DNA from: Arthrobacter sp. Bi83
GTDB taxonomy: Bacteria; Actinomycetota; Actinomycetes; Actinomycetales; Micrococcaceae
DNA length: 44,904 nt
Direction of reading: 5' to 3'
Assembly (NCBI RefSeq): GCF_918698095.1
Contig: NZ_CAKKLY010000039.1
Span: 1-44,904, forward strand
The translations under genes and the position numbers were made by a program. Each line of letters opens with the position of its first letter. Position 1 is the first letter of the stretch. The notes under the pieces were generated by a model. That model saw nothing but the letters and a program-made list of their open reading frames with translations, did no database searches and was not told the DNA's origin. Shown here in pieces: positions 15,989 to 24,306 of this stretch.

Positions 15989-18704
15989 CCCTGGACGTCA
16001 CACCAAGCTTCGTGAAGACCTGGTACAGGTGCCCTTCCACTGTCCGCACGGAAACACCCATTTCCAGGGCGATGTCCCGGTTGGACACTCCCCGCCCGGC
16101 CAGGCGGGAGATCTGGCGCTCCCGTGCGGTCAGCAGCGGGCTGCCGCTGCTCGGGACGATCGGGAGACTGGGAACGGTGGCCGTGAGGGTGTCCAGCCGG
16201 GCCTGGGCGACGCGGGCCGACGCGGAGTCCCCGGAATGCCTCGCAAAGTCCACCGCGAGCGCTACGCACCGGGCTTCCACGGCATCCAGTTCGAGCTCTG
16301 CGGCCAGATGCGCGCCTTCCAAAAGCACCTTTGCGTCCTTGGTGCGGCTACCGACAGCGACGAGGCGGGAAATCTCGGCCAGCTTTCCCTGCCGGTGGCC
16401 CGCGACCTCCTCCATCAGGCGGAAGTCGTCGTCCGTACCGTTCACGGTGGCACCCAGCAGACTGATCCCGGCGAGGGTGTATCGCCCTGCCGCAATGTCG
16501 ACGCGGGCTGAGTCCAGGAGCCGCCTCACGGCATCGGTGTCTCCCAGCCATCTCCCTGCCATGTCGGCGCAGAAATCCGTGATGTTCTGGGTGCGGAAAT
16601 TACAGTGCCCGCGCGCCCCACGCAGCTTGTCAAGGTACTTGTGCGCCTGGCCTGCGTTGCCGATTTGTGCGTAGGCGAACGCCGTGGCGGCATAGGCCGC
16701 CTGGAGCATGTTCACGACCGGACGGAGTTCCAGCTGGGCCACGGCGGACAGCAGCGAATCCAGGGCGACGGCGCCGCGGCCCGAGTAGACGTACGCGATG
16801 CCGGTAACCAGCTCCATGGCGGACGTCCGGTGAGCCAGGCGTCGTTCCTCATGCCCTTTCGGCGGCCCGACGAGGTCCAGGCACCTCCGCCACTGGCCAG
16901 CCTGCAGCAGCACGTTGACCGCCGTCATGGCGAACCGCTCCCGCAGACCGGTCATGTGGCCCGAATCCGAGAGCTGGCCGCCTACCCTCCTCATCAGCTG
17001 AAGCGCGTCCATTTCCCTGCCGACAGCCGAAAGAACAGGCATCAGGATCAGGGCAGCCTGGATGCGGAACCCGGTGTCTTTGTTGAGCGCCGGATCGGCC
17101 GCTTCCTCCAGAGCCGCAACCATAGGTGCATAGTCGCCGATGAAGGAGCGGTACTCGAATTCCGCCAGCGTGATGACGTTCGCGGCAGCGCCCAGGGCAT
17201 CAGGCCAAGTGCTCGCGGCGCCCGGAGCGATACCCAGACGCTGGCGCGCCTTGGCAATCTCATCCGGGACTTTGTCGCACTGCTCAGGCAGCCACACCAT
17301 GACCCTGCACTTGGCGGCTACAATCCTGGCGAAGTCCTCTGCACCGAGCTGGTCCAGCTGCGCCTGGGAAATGTCGTCCAGGGCGTCCATGGCCTGCACG
17401 GGCAGATCCAGCAGCAGGTAGGCCGTCCCCTTGTGCTGCTGTCCCACCACCCACTCCGCGTCAGTCCTCTTAAGCCCGTCGACACAGCTGAGCGCAAAGC
17501 GGGGATCGAACATCTGTATGGCCGCTTCGGCGGCGGCCACAGCCATGGCAGGGCTAAGCTCGGCCTGGCACTCACGAGTCCAAGCGGCAAACTCAATGCG
17601 CTCTTCCAGACTTAGCTTCGAAAGCTCGGGTTCCGCTTCGCCCAGCAGTTGGCTCCGGAGCTCCCGCCTCCGCGCGATGCTCAACCAGGACCGGACAACG
17701 TCCCCAAGGTATTGCTCCCGCAGGGACACCCAGCGGGCCTCGGTGTCACCCACCTTGAGCAGTCCGGCATCCTCCATATCGGCCACGATTTCAGTGCCGT
17801 AGATGTCGGTCAACCGCGAGAGGGACACTCTGCGCGCGCAGGCCAGCATCTCCATGACCTCGCGGCTTTCCGGAGATTCCCGGGACCAGCGCGAGCGGAC
17901 AATATCGTCCAGTCCCGTTGCACCGTCGAGGACGACCTTGTCCCGCAATGTCCATACAGAGTCAGACAGCACGAGGTTTCCGGACTGCTGCTGCTCCGTA
18001 ACAAGTGCTTTGAGCAGCAGCGGATTGCCGCCCACGATGCTGTGGTATGTGCTCACCAGTGAGGCCGATACGCGGTGGCCCAGCAGGGTCAGCAGCACCT
18101 GCCGGGTCTGCAGTTCGTTCAGGTTTTCCAGCCGCACCTCAGTGAGACGGCGGTCTGTGAGCAGCCAATGGAAGTCTGCCGGCAGGTCGCTTGTACCGGG
18201 GGCGATCGCGATAACGCGTGCGGTGCGGGTCAGCATGATGTTCAGGAGGACACCGGCACTCATGTCGTCGATCATGCCCGTGGTGTCCAGGGTGATGATG
18301 CAGTCCCTGCCGGCGGCGTCGCTTCGGATGAGGGACGTGATGCCCTGGAGGATGGCGGTTGGCGATCCCATCGCCGATTGGGGAAGCCGCGCCAAGAGGA
18401 ACGCCAGACACCCGTAGGAGGTCTGCGAGCCGGTCAGGGGACTGCGAAGCTGGAGCGCCCAGACATCAGGTCCGAGTTCTGCCACCGCGGTCCGGGCCAG
18501 CGACGATTTGCCCACGCCGCGGGAGCCGGTAATAACTACGCCCAGGGAATCAGGATCCGTCAGACCATTGCGGATGGCTTCAAGGTCTGCGCTGCGCGCC
18601 GGAACGGACCATCGTTGAAGGTCCGTTCCGCCAGTGGCAGCCGCGGGCCCGGCCAGCACGCCCGCTGTAGACCCACGTCCCCAGCTCAGTGGCTCATTTG
18701 ACAT
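15966..18704 (-). CDS. large STAND-type ATPase/LuxR-family transcriptional regulator (second of pair)
   Basis: 912 aa, same architecture as its downstream neighbour. Walker A is GSRGVGKSS (60-68). The Walker B position reads CIITLDTTGMIDD (about 135-147), lacking the usual DD or DE pair directly after the hydrophobic strand, so ATP hydrolysis may be weakened. The helical middle is followed by a C-terminal LuxR helix-turn-helix (LTARERQISRLAGRGVSNRDIALEMGVSVRTVEGHLYQVFTKLGV in total, about 845-890). The recognition-helix core VSVRTVEGHLY is identical in both proteins, suggesting a duplication. The ATG has AAGGAA 7 bases upstream. The pair is likely one transcript starting from the AT-rich 18705-18930 spacer. 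Signal and targets are unknown. Confidence 0.88.
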   Translation of the reverse strand: MSNEPLSWGRGSTAGVLAGPAAATGGTDLQRWSVPARSADLEAIRNGLTDPDSLGVVITGSRGVGKSSLARTAVAELGPDVWALQLRSPLTGSQTSYGCLAFLLARLPQSAMGSPTAILQGITSLIRSDAAGRDCIITLDTTGMIDDMSAGVLLNIMLTRTARVIAIAPGTSDLPADFHWLLTDRRLTEVRLENLNELQTRQVLLTLLGHRVSASLVSTYHSIVGGNPLLLKALVTEQQQSGNLVLSDSVWTLRDKVVLDGATGLDDIVRSRWSRESPESREVMEMLACARRVSLSRLTDIYGTEIVADMEDAGLLKVGDTEARWVSLREQYLGDVVRSWLSIARRRELRSQLLGEAEPELSKLSLEERIEFAAWTRECQAELSPAMAVAAAEAAIQMFDPRFALSCVDGLKRTDAEWVVGQQHKGTAYLLLDLPVQAMDALDDISQAQLDQLGAEDFARIVAAKCRVMVWLPEQCDKVPDEIAKARQRLGIAPGAASTWPDALGAAANVITLAEFEYRSFIGDYAPMVAALEEAADPALNKDTGFRIQAALILMPVLSAVGREMDALQLMRRVGGQLSDSGHMTGLRERFAMTAVNVLLQAGQWRRCLDLVGPPKGHEERRLAHRTSAMELVTGIAYVYSGRGAVALDSLLSAVAQLELRPVVNMLQAAYAATAFAYAQIGNAGQAHKYLDKLRGARGHCNFRTQNITDFCADMAGRWLGDTDAVRRLLDSARVDIAAGRYTLAGISLLGATVNGTDDDFRLMEEVAGHRQGKLAEISRLVAVGSRTKDAKVLLEGAHLAAELELDAVEARCVALAVDFARHSGDSASARVAQARLDTLTATVPSLPIVPSSGSPLLTARERQISRLAGRGVSNRDIALEMGVSVRTVEGHLYQVFTKLGVTSRGDLPGLV

Positions 18705-18930
18705 GAACTTTTCCTTACATCCCGCTTTGCAGGATCAAGGCCCCATCGCCTCCCCCGCTTAGGTGAAAGACTACCCCGTCACCCCGGCCCTGAAACAGGG
18801 CAAACCATTCACATTTCGTCGAGATCCTTAATTGGCTGGCGGATTATCAAATTGTTTGGATTAATTCCCGACACGCGCGGCGGAAAGAGGCGTGAAAGCG
18901 CGTCTGCAGCAGTATGCTCGGCACCCGCCG

Positions 18931-19515
18931 TCAGGCGTTGGCCGAGTGGAAGCGCTGCTGGGCAGCGGTCAGTCCCTCCCGGACCAGCAGCTCCACTGCA
19001 TCCGCAGCATCGTCGAGCAGGAAGGGCAGTTCCTTCTTTTCCGCCGGGGTGAAGTCGCGGAGCACGTAGTCCGCGGTGTCCATCCGTCCGGGCGGCCGGC
19101 CGACCCCAACCCGGACCCGAAGGTAGTCTTTGGTGGCGAGCGCCTTGGAGATGTCCCGGAGTCCGTTGTGGCCGCCTTCGCCACCCCCGATCTTGAGCTT
19201 CACAGTATTAAAGGGAATGTCGATTTCGTCGTGGACCGCCACAACCCGGGACAGGTCAACGTCGTAAAACCTGGCCAGGGCAGACACCGGTCCGCCGGAA
19301 ACGTTCATGTAGGTGGCAGGTTTGGCCAGCACGAGGCGCGGTCCACCGATTCCCAACCGCCCCTCGAGGACCTGGGCGCGGGATTTGGAGGCCTTGAAGT
19401 TTCCGCCGATGCGCGCGGCGAGTTCATCGAGGACCATCTGGCCCACGTTGTGCCGGTTGCGGCTGTACTCGGGCCCGGGGTTTCCAAGGCCTGCGATGAG
19501 CCAGGTATCAGTCAT
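18931..19515 (-). CDS. pth: peptidyl-tRNA hydrolase
   Basis: 194 aa, normal length. Pth cleaves the ester bond of peptidyl-tRNAs released by abortive translation, recycling tRNA. Catalytic and substrate residues are visible: GLGNPG with N12, H22 in NRHNVG, N71 in TYMNVSG, D96 in VHDEID, and N117 in GGEGGHNGLRD. It is downstream of rplY, the usual actinobacterial order, but a strong hairpin between them may reduce read-through. Confidence 0.97.
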   Translation of the reverse strand: MTDTWLIAGLGNPGPEYSRNRHNVGQMVLDELAARIGGNFKASKSRAQVLEGRLGIGGPRLVLAKPATYMNVSGGPVSALARFYDVDLSRVVAVHDEIDIPFNTVKLKIGGGEGGHNGLRDISKALATKDYLRVRVGVGRPPGRMDTADYVLRDFTPAEKKELPFLLDDAADAVELLVREGLTAAQQRFHSANA

Positions 19516-19539
19516 GGATCAATCCTAGTGAGCGGGAAC

Positions 19540-19576
19540 ACCAGTGGCCGGGCCCAAACGGGGCCCGGCCACTGGT
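19540..19576 (-). terminator. strong hairpin between rplY and pth
   Basis: A perfect 16-bp stem (19540-19555 with 19561-19576) with a 5-base loop. On the leftward strand it follows the rplY stop by 40 bases and precedes pth by 25 bases. No U tract follows, as is common for actinobacterial terminators. It could be partial, tuning pth relative to rplY. Confidence 0.7.
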
Positions 19577-19615
19577 GCGATGCGGTAAACGCGGTACGCG
19601 AATAAGGAACCGTAA

Positions 19616-20215
19616 TTACTCGGCTGCGGCCACGGAAGCCTGGGCGGTGGCTTCCTCGGAGGCCTCTTCCGAGGTAACTTCAGTGGCCTCGGAGATGTGG
19701 ACGACGAGAGCGTCAGCGTCCGCAAGCAGAACCGAGCCCTTGGGCAGCACGAGGTCGGACGCGTGGATGTGCTGACCGGCGGAACGGCCTTCGATGTCGA
19801 CCTCGATGCCGGTGGGCAGGTGGGTTGCCTCGGCCTCGAGGGAGATGACGGTCATCTCCTGGTTGTAAGCGTTGCCCGGAGCCAGTTCGCCGACGAGGTG
19901 AACGGGAACGTCAACGGTAACCTTCTCGCCCTGGCGGACGGTCAGGAGGTCGATGTGCTCGATGATCTGCCTGATCGGGTCGCGCTGGATGTCCTTGACG
20001 AGGGCGAGGTGGCCTTCACCGTTGATGTCCAGGGACAGCAGGGCGTTGGCGGTGCGCACGGCCAGCGTGGTGGCCTTGGCCGGAAGCGTGATGTGGATGG
20101 GCTCGGCGCCGTGGCCGTAGATGACGGCGGGAATCAGGCCGGCCATGCGGGCGCGGCGGGCAAAACCCTTGCCGAATTCGGTACGTACTTCTGCTGCGAG
20201 CTTCTGCTCAGACAT
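19616..20215 (-). CDS. rplY: 50S ribosomal protein L25 / general stress protein Ctc
   Basis: 199 aa, the two-domain TL5/Ctc form: an N-terminal 5S-rRNA-binding L25 domain (EVRTEFGKGFARRARMAGLIPAVIYG in total, residues ~10-35) and a C-terminal beta domain, then an Ala/Glu-rich acidic tail. L25 binds 5S rRNA in the central protuberance. I prefer the ATG at 20215, which has AGGAG 6 bases upstream; the ATG at 20221 directly abuts that site. Situated between prs and pth as in many actinobacteria. Confidence 0.95.
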   Translation of the reverse strand: MSEQKLAAEVRTEFGKGFARRARMAGLIPAVIYGHGAEPIHITLPAKATTLAVRTANALLSLDINGEGHLALVKDIQRDPIRQIIEHIDLLTVRQGEKVTVDVPVHLVGELAPGNAYNQEMTVISLEAEATHLPTGIEVDIEGRSAGQHIHASDLVLPKGSVLLADADALVVHISEATEVTSEEASEEATAQASVAAAE

Positions 20216-20396
20216 GTGCATCTCCTGGAGGCTTTTCGGTGTTCAGCAAGGGCGGAGGTCTGAAGCGACCTTCAACGCCGGGCGCCTGTCGGCGGCCCTT
20301 CCAGAAGGGAGGTACAGACCCAGTCGATAACGGAGACCAGCAGTCCGGATGTCCGGAGGTGCTCTCCCTCGCCAAGGTATCGGTTTAATCCTACCA

Positions 20397-20431
20397 GCGT
20401 TGGGCCCGATTCCTGAAAACGGGCCCAACGC
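20397..20431 (-). terminator. hairpin terminator after prs
   Basis: A perfect 12-bp stem (20397-20408 with 20420-20431) and an 11-base loop, located 30 bases past the prs stop in the leftward direction. It has no long U tract. It separates glmU-prs from rplY, whose own promoter would lie in 20222-20396. Confidence 0.75.
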
Positions 20432-20460
20432 CGGCCCCACCAGCGCCCTAAGGCGGGAAG

Positions 20461-21441
20461 TCAGGCGTTGCCGTCGAACAGGCTGGTGACGGAACCGTCG
20501 TCGAACACTTCACGGATGGCGCGGGCAATCAAGGGTGCGATGGACAGTACGGTGAGCTCAGGGAAGCGCTTGTCGGCCGGGATGGGCAGCGTGTCGGTGA
20601 CTACCACTTCGCGGGCGCCCGACTCGGACAGGCGGCGGGCCGCGGGATCGGAGAACACAGCGTGGGTCGCCGCGATGATCACGTCCTTGGCCCCCGCGTT
20701 CTTCAGCACCTGGACAGCGCCGGAGATGGTTCCGCCGGTGTCGATCATGTCGTCGATCAGGACGCACGTGCGTCCTTCGATCTGCCCCACCACTGTCTTG
20801 GACACAGCCTGGTTCGGAACAGTGAGGTCACGGCTCTTGTGCACGAACGCGAGCGGCGCACCGCCGAGGCGCTCAGCCCACTGTTCGGCCACGCGGACGC
20901 GGCCGGTGTCCGGCGAGACAACTGTGATGTTGTCCGCGGCGACCCGCGTACGGATGTAGTCCGCAAGGAGCGGGATGGCCATGAGGTGGTCCACCGGTCC
21001 GTCGAAGAAGCCCTGGATCTGCGAGGTGTGCAGGTCCACACTCATGATGCGGTCAGCGCCGGCCGTCTTGTACAGGTCCGCCACCAGACGGGCCGAGATC
21101 GGTTCCCGGCCGCGACCCTTCTTGTCCTGGCGGGAGTACGGGTAAAACGGCGAAACCACTGTGATCCGTTTGGCGGACGCCCGCTTCAGCGAATCGATCA
21201 TGATCAGCTGTTCCATGAGGTGGTTGTTCAGGGGTGCCGGGTGTGCCTGGATGACGAAGGCGTCGGTTCCGCGGACGCTTTCACCGGCGCGGACGTAGAT
21301 CTCACCGTTGGCGAAATCGTAGGCGTCCACGGGCAGCAGCTCCGTGCCCAGCTCCTTGGCGATTTCCCGGGCAAGCTCCGGGTGCGCACGCCCTGCGGCG
21401 AGCACCAGCTTCTTTTCGCCGCGAGCCGTAATTTCGGTCAT
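20461..21441 (-). CDS. prs: ribose-phosphate pyrophosphokinase (PRPP synthase)
   Basis: 326 aa; makes PRPP from ribose 5-phosphate and ATP for nucleotide, histidine and tryptophan synthesis. Class I motifs: the metal/ATP segment SVDLHTSQIQGFF (134-146) and the PRPP-binding loop CVLIDDMIDTGGT (226-238). The ATP-binding flexible region YPYSRQDKKGRGREPIS (100-116) is also clear. Its ATG overlaps the glmU stop by four bases, so it is translationally coupled to glmU. Confidence 0.98.
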   Translation of the reverse strand: MTEITARGEKKLVLAAGRAHPELAREIAKELGTELLPVDAYDFANGEIYVRAGESVRGTDAFVIQAHPAPLNNHLMEQLIMIDSLKRASAKRITVVSPFYPYSRQDKKGRGREPISARLVADLYKTAGADRIMSVDLHTSQIQGFFDGPVDHLMAIPLLADYIRTRVAADNITVVSPDTGRVRVAEQWAERLGGAPLAFVHKSRDLTVPNQAVSKTVVGQIEGRTCVLIDDMIDTGGTISGAVQVLKNAGAKDVIIAATHAVFSDPAARRLSESGAREVVVTDTLPIPADKRFPELTVLSIAPLIARAIREVFDDGSVTSLFDGNA

Positions 21442-22931
21442 GGTTGCTTGCCCTCTTCTGTAGATGCCGGGGAAATTGAGGAGTCGTTACTGGCTTTGCC
21501 GGCTGCCGCCGCCAGGTCCGCGGAGAGCGAGCCAGGACGGTTGGCGGTAACCCAACCCTCGGCATTGCGCTGCGCGGCCATGGACAGCGCCAGGGCGCCT
21601 GCGGGAACGTCCTTGCGAATCACGGCACCGGCGCCGCTGTAGGCGCCGTCCCCCACCGTGACAGGAGCGACGAATACTGTATTGGAACCGGTGCGGACGC
21701 CCGAGCCGATCACCGTGCGGTGCTTCTTCTCGCCGTCGTAGTTGGCAGTGATGTTGCCGCAGCCGATGTTGGTGTCCTCGCCGATTTCGGCGTCACCGGC
21801 GTAGCCCAGGTGGGACAGCTTGGAGCCGCGGCCAATGGTGACGTTCTTCGTCTCGTAGAAGGCGCCGATCTTGCCGGTCTCCCCCAGGACAGTGCCGGGG
21901 CGCAGGTAAGTGAACGGACCCACAGTGGCCGCCGCGCCGATGACCGCACCGGAACCGTGCGTGCGGGTCACTTTGGCTCCCTCGCCGATGCGGACATCGG
22001 TCAGCGTGGAGTCTGGGCCGACGACGGCGTCCCTCGCCACGGTGGTGCTGCCGTGCAGCTGCGTGTTGGGCAGGATCCGGACGTCCTCAGCCAGGGTGAC
22101 GGTGGAATCGATCCAGGTTGTGGCGGGATCCACCACCGTGACGCCGGAGCGCATCCATGCTTCCACGATGCGGCGGTTGTGCTCTGCGCCGAGGGCCGCA
22201 AGCTGCACACGGTCATTGGCGCCTTCGACCTGCCAGCGATCGGCGGTGACCACCGCGGCAACCCTGCCGCCGGCCTTGCGGGCCAGCCCGAGGACGTCGG
22301 TCAGGTACTTCTCGCCCTGCGAGTTGTCGGTAGTGACGTGCCGGAGGGCGTCCCGCAGCACTGCTGCGTCGAAGGCGTAGATTCCGGAGTTAATTTCACG
22401 GATTTCGCGCTCGGAGTCGGAGGCATCCTTGTGCTCGCGGATGCCGGTCACCGTTCCGTCGGCTCCGCGCAGGATGCGGCCGTAGCCCGTGGCATCATCG
22501 AGCAGCGCGGTCAGGACCGTGATGGCGTTGCCTTCGGACTCGTGGGTTGAAACAAGTTCGGCGAGCATCTCGCCGGTAAGCAGCGGCACGTCGCCGTAGG
22601 TCACCACAACGGTTCCCGCGACAGGGGCGGCAGCATCCAGGGCCTCCAGCGCGACTTCGACGGCCCGTCCGGTGCCGGGAACCTCGTCCTGGTCGACGAT
22701 CAGGGCGCTCGGGTCCAGCTCTGCGAGGTGGGCGGCCACACGGTCCCGCTCGTGACGGACCACGAGGGCCAGCCGCTGCGGGCTGATGCTGCGCGCGGCC
22801 AGCAGTGCGTGTCCCACCATCGAACGGCCGCCGATTTCGTGGAGAATCTTGGGGGTACGGGACTTCATCCGGGTACCGGCACCTGCAGCTAAGACGATTA
22901 CGGCGGCTGGGCCGGACTTCTCGGGGCTCAC
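21438..22931 (-). CDS. glmU: bifunctional UDP-N-acetylglucosamine pyrophosphorylase / glucosamine-1-phosphate N-acetyltransferase
   Basis: 497 aa; performs the last two steps to UDP-GlcNAc, precursor of peptidoglycan. The N-terminal uridyltransferase carries LAAGAGTRMKSRTPK (14-28). The C-terminal left-handed beta-helix acetyltransferase has RPGTVLGETGKIGAFYETKN, then HLGYAGDAEIG and NYDGEKKHRT. A polar ~25-residue tail (KASNDSSISPASTEEGKQP) follows the core, as in other actinobacterial GlmU. The start is GTG with AAGGAG 9 bases upstream. tRNA-Gln lies 109 bases upstream on the same strand. Confidence 0.98.
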   Translation of the reverse strand: MSPEKSGPAAVIVLAAGAGTRMKSRTPKILHEIGGRSMVGHALLAARSISPQRLALVVRHERDRVAAHLAELDPSALIVDQDEVPGTGRAVEVALEALDAAAPVAGTVVVTYGDVPLLTGEMLAELVSTHESEGNAITVLTALLDDATGYGRILRGADGTVTGIREHKDASDSEREIREINSGIYAFDAAVLRDALRHVTTDNSQGEKYLTDVLGLARKAGGRVAAVVTADRWQVEGANDRVQLAALGAEHNRRIVEAWMRSGVTVVDPATTWIDSTVTLAEDVRILPNTQLHGSTTVARDAVVGPDSTLTDVRIGEGAKVTRTHGSGAVIGAAATVGPFTYLRPGTVLGETGKIGAFYETKNVTIGRGSKLSHLGYAGDAEIGEDTNIGCGNITANYDGEKKHRTVIGSGVRTGSNTVFVAPVTVGDGAYSGAGAVIRKDVPAGALALSMAAQRNAEGWVTANRPGSLSADLAAAAGKASNDSSISPASTEEGKQP

Positions 22932-23040
22932 GTACAGGCTCTCCTTGGTCGATTGCGCGGTACTACATGCGCGGCGTCGTCCGAGCCTGTGCCCGGAGCC
23001 GGTAACAGGCTTATCCTACTGGACACCTCTGATGCAGCAG

Positions 23041-23112
23041 TTCCGCCCATAGGATTCGAACCTATACTCCACGGCTCCAAAGGCCGGGGTGCTGCCATTA
23101 CACCAGGGCGGA
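23041..23112 (-). tRNA. tRNA-Gln (anticodon UUG)
   Basis: 72 bases without encoded CCA. On the minus strand the acceptor stem pairs bases 23106-23112 with 23042-23048 (7 bp), with discriminator A at 23041. The 4-bp D stem, anticodon loop CTTTGGA (anticodon TTG), 5-base variable loop, and T arm with TTCGAAT loop (5 bp) all form. Position 27-43 is a C-U mismatch at the base of the anticodon stem. It is upstream of glmU in the same orientation. Confidence 0.95.
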
Positions 23113-23283
23113 TCATGCCAGGCACGAAGCCAAGGCACGAGAACCAATTCTGCCACGAACGCCGAGGCTCGTGCGACCTCGGCCAACGCGTGCCGCCAGC
23201 CCCGTCAAAGAGGCGGCCTGCACAGCGGGCAGCACCCGCCCAGGACCACCAGCGTCCGTGTTGGCGTAAGGCATGATTGGACG

Positions 23284-23970
23284 GTGAGCAACAGCACAGG
23301 GACAGCCGAGGGCGCGGGGAACCCGATGGCGAAGGCGGATGCCGCTCCGGCGCGCATCCCGCGGTCCCGGATGACCGGACCCCAACGGCGTTCCCAGCTG
23401 GTCGACGTGGGGCGCGGACTGTTCGCGCTGCGTGGCCTCGACGGCACCACGATCGAGGAAATCGCCGCTGCCGCAGGTGTCTCCAAGCCGGTGATCTATG
23501 AGCACTTCGGCTCGAAGGAAGGTCTGTACACCCAGGTGGTGGAGTTTGAGTTCAGGATCCTGCTGGCCTCCATCAACGACGCCCTCGCCGACGAAGCCAA
23601 GCCCCGGGTCCTGGTGGAACGTGCTGCCTTGGCGTTGCTGACGTACATCGAGGACCGCACCGACGGCTTCCGCATCCTCATGCGCGACGCTCCCCCGTCG
23701 CAGCCGGAAGGCGCCTTTTCCACCCTGCTGTCCCACATTACGGAGCGCGTGGAGCACATCCTGTCCGACGAATTCGCCCGCCGCGGATTCAGCGCCGCCG
23801 ACGGCGCCATGTACGCCCAGATGCTGGTGGGCATGGTCGCCATGACCGGCCAATGGTGGCAGGACGGCCGGCAGCCCGACAAACACGCTGTGGCTGCGCA
23901 CCTCGTGAACCTCGCTTGGAACGGCCTGACCGGCCTCAAGAAGGAACCCGAGCTGCGCAGCGAGCCGTGA
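23284..23970 (+). CDS. TetR-family transcriptional regulator
   Basis: 228 aa from the GTG at 23284. A ~30-residue polar leader is followed by a TetR helix-turn-helix: RRSQLVDVGRGLFALRGLDG, then TTIEEIAAAAGVSKPVIYEHF and GSKEGLYTQVVEFEF, about residues 38-85. The C-terminal ligand/dimer domain is not assignable to a known effector. An internal ATG at 23326 (MAKADAAPARIP) is an alternative start; no strong ribosome-binding site distinguishes them, and TAAGG lies ~12 bases before the GTG. The gene stands alone between tRNA-Gln and a palindromic element, convergent with the ABC-F gene. Targets are unknown. Confidence 0.85.
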   Translation: MSNSTGTAEGAGNPMAKADAAPARIPRSRMTGPQRRSQLVDVGRGLFALRGLDGTTIEEIAAAAGVSKPVIYEHFGSKEGLYTQVVEFEFRILLASINDALADEAKPRVLVERAALALLTYIEDRTDGFRILMRDAPPSQPEGAFSTLLSHITERVEHILSDEFARRGFSAADGAMYAQMLVGMVAMTGQWWQDGRQPDKHAVAAHLVNLAWNGLTGLKKEPELRSEP

Positions 23971-23999
23971 GCCTTCGCCGTGGTCACCTCCGCGCTGCA

Positions 24000-24274
24000 G
24001 CGGCCCTTCGCCGTCGCTTAGACACGAGCCATAGGGGCCCAACGGTCGCTGAGCGACCTTGAGGGCCCGATGGCTCGCGATGCGCTCCTACGCGAAGGTC
24101 CCCCGCACCACTATTGCCGATCGTTCCGTTCGGGGACGTCCGGTGAGTTGGACGCTTAACGGCCGAACGGCGGTTCTTCCGAAAGGAGCGCATCGCAGGG
24201 CATCGGGACGTGGAGGTCGCCCAGCGACCGAAGCGTCCCTTTTGCCCTGTGTCTAAGCGACGCGGAAGGGCCGC
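24000..24274. repeat. 275-bp composite palindromic element (outer inverted repeat enclosing three hairpins)
   Basis: The ends are a 26-bp inverted repeat with 24 matches (24000-24025 and 24249-24274). Inside, three structures abut each other. Hairpin A (24025-24077) has 8+6+6 bp and tip stem GGTCGC/GCGACC. Arm B is a perfect 13-bp repeat (24077-24089 with 24184-24196) that encloses an 8-bp stem (24126-24133 with 24163-24170). Hairpin C (24197-24248) has 6+6+6 bp and the same GGTCGC/GCGACC tip as A. Nothing in it looks protein coding and no target-site duplication is visible. It fills the gap between the convergent TetR and ABC-F genes and could be a MITE, a large terminator, or a structured RNA. 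Confidence 0.75.
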
Positions 24275-24306
24275 CGTCCGGCGCCCAAGCTGCACCCCGC
24301 CCGGAG

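Noticed and set aside
18705..18930. Specific promoter for the regulator pair
   Set aside because: The spacer is AT rich and contains GATAAT on the minus strand, but no -35 at a suitable distance could be assigned, so it is mentioned only as the probable promoter region.
23995..24279. Insertion sequence between the TetR and ABC-F genes
   Set aside because: No transposase fragment and no target-site duplication were seen next to the inverted repeat; only a non-coding repeat element can be supported.
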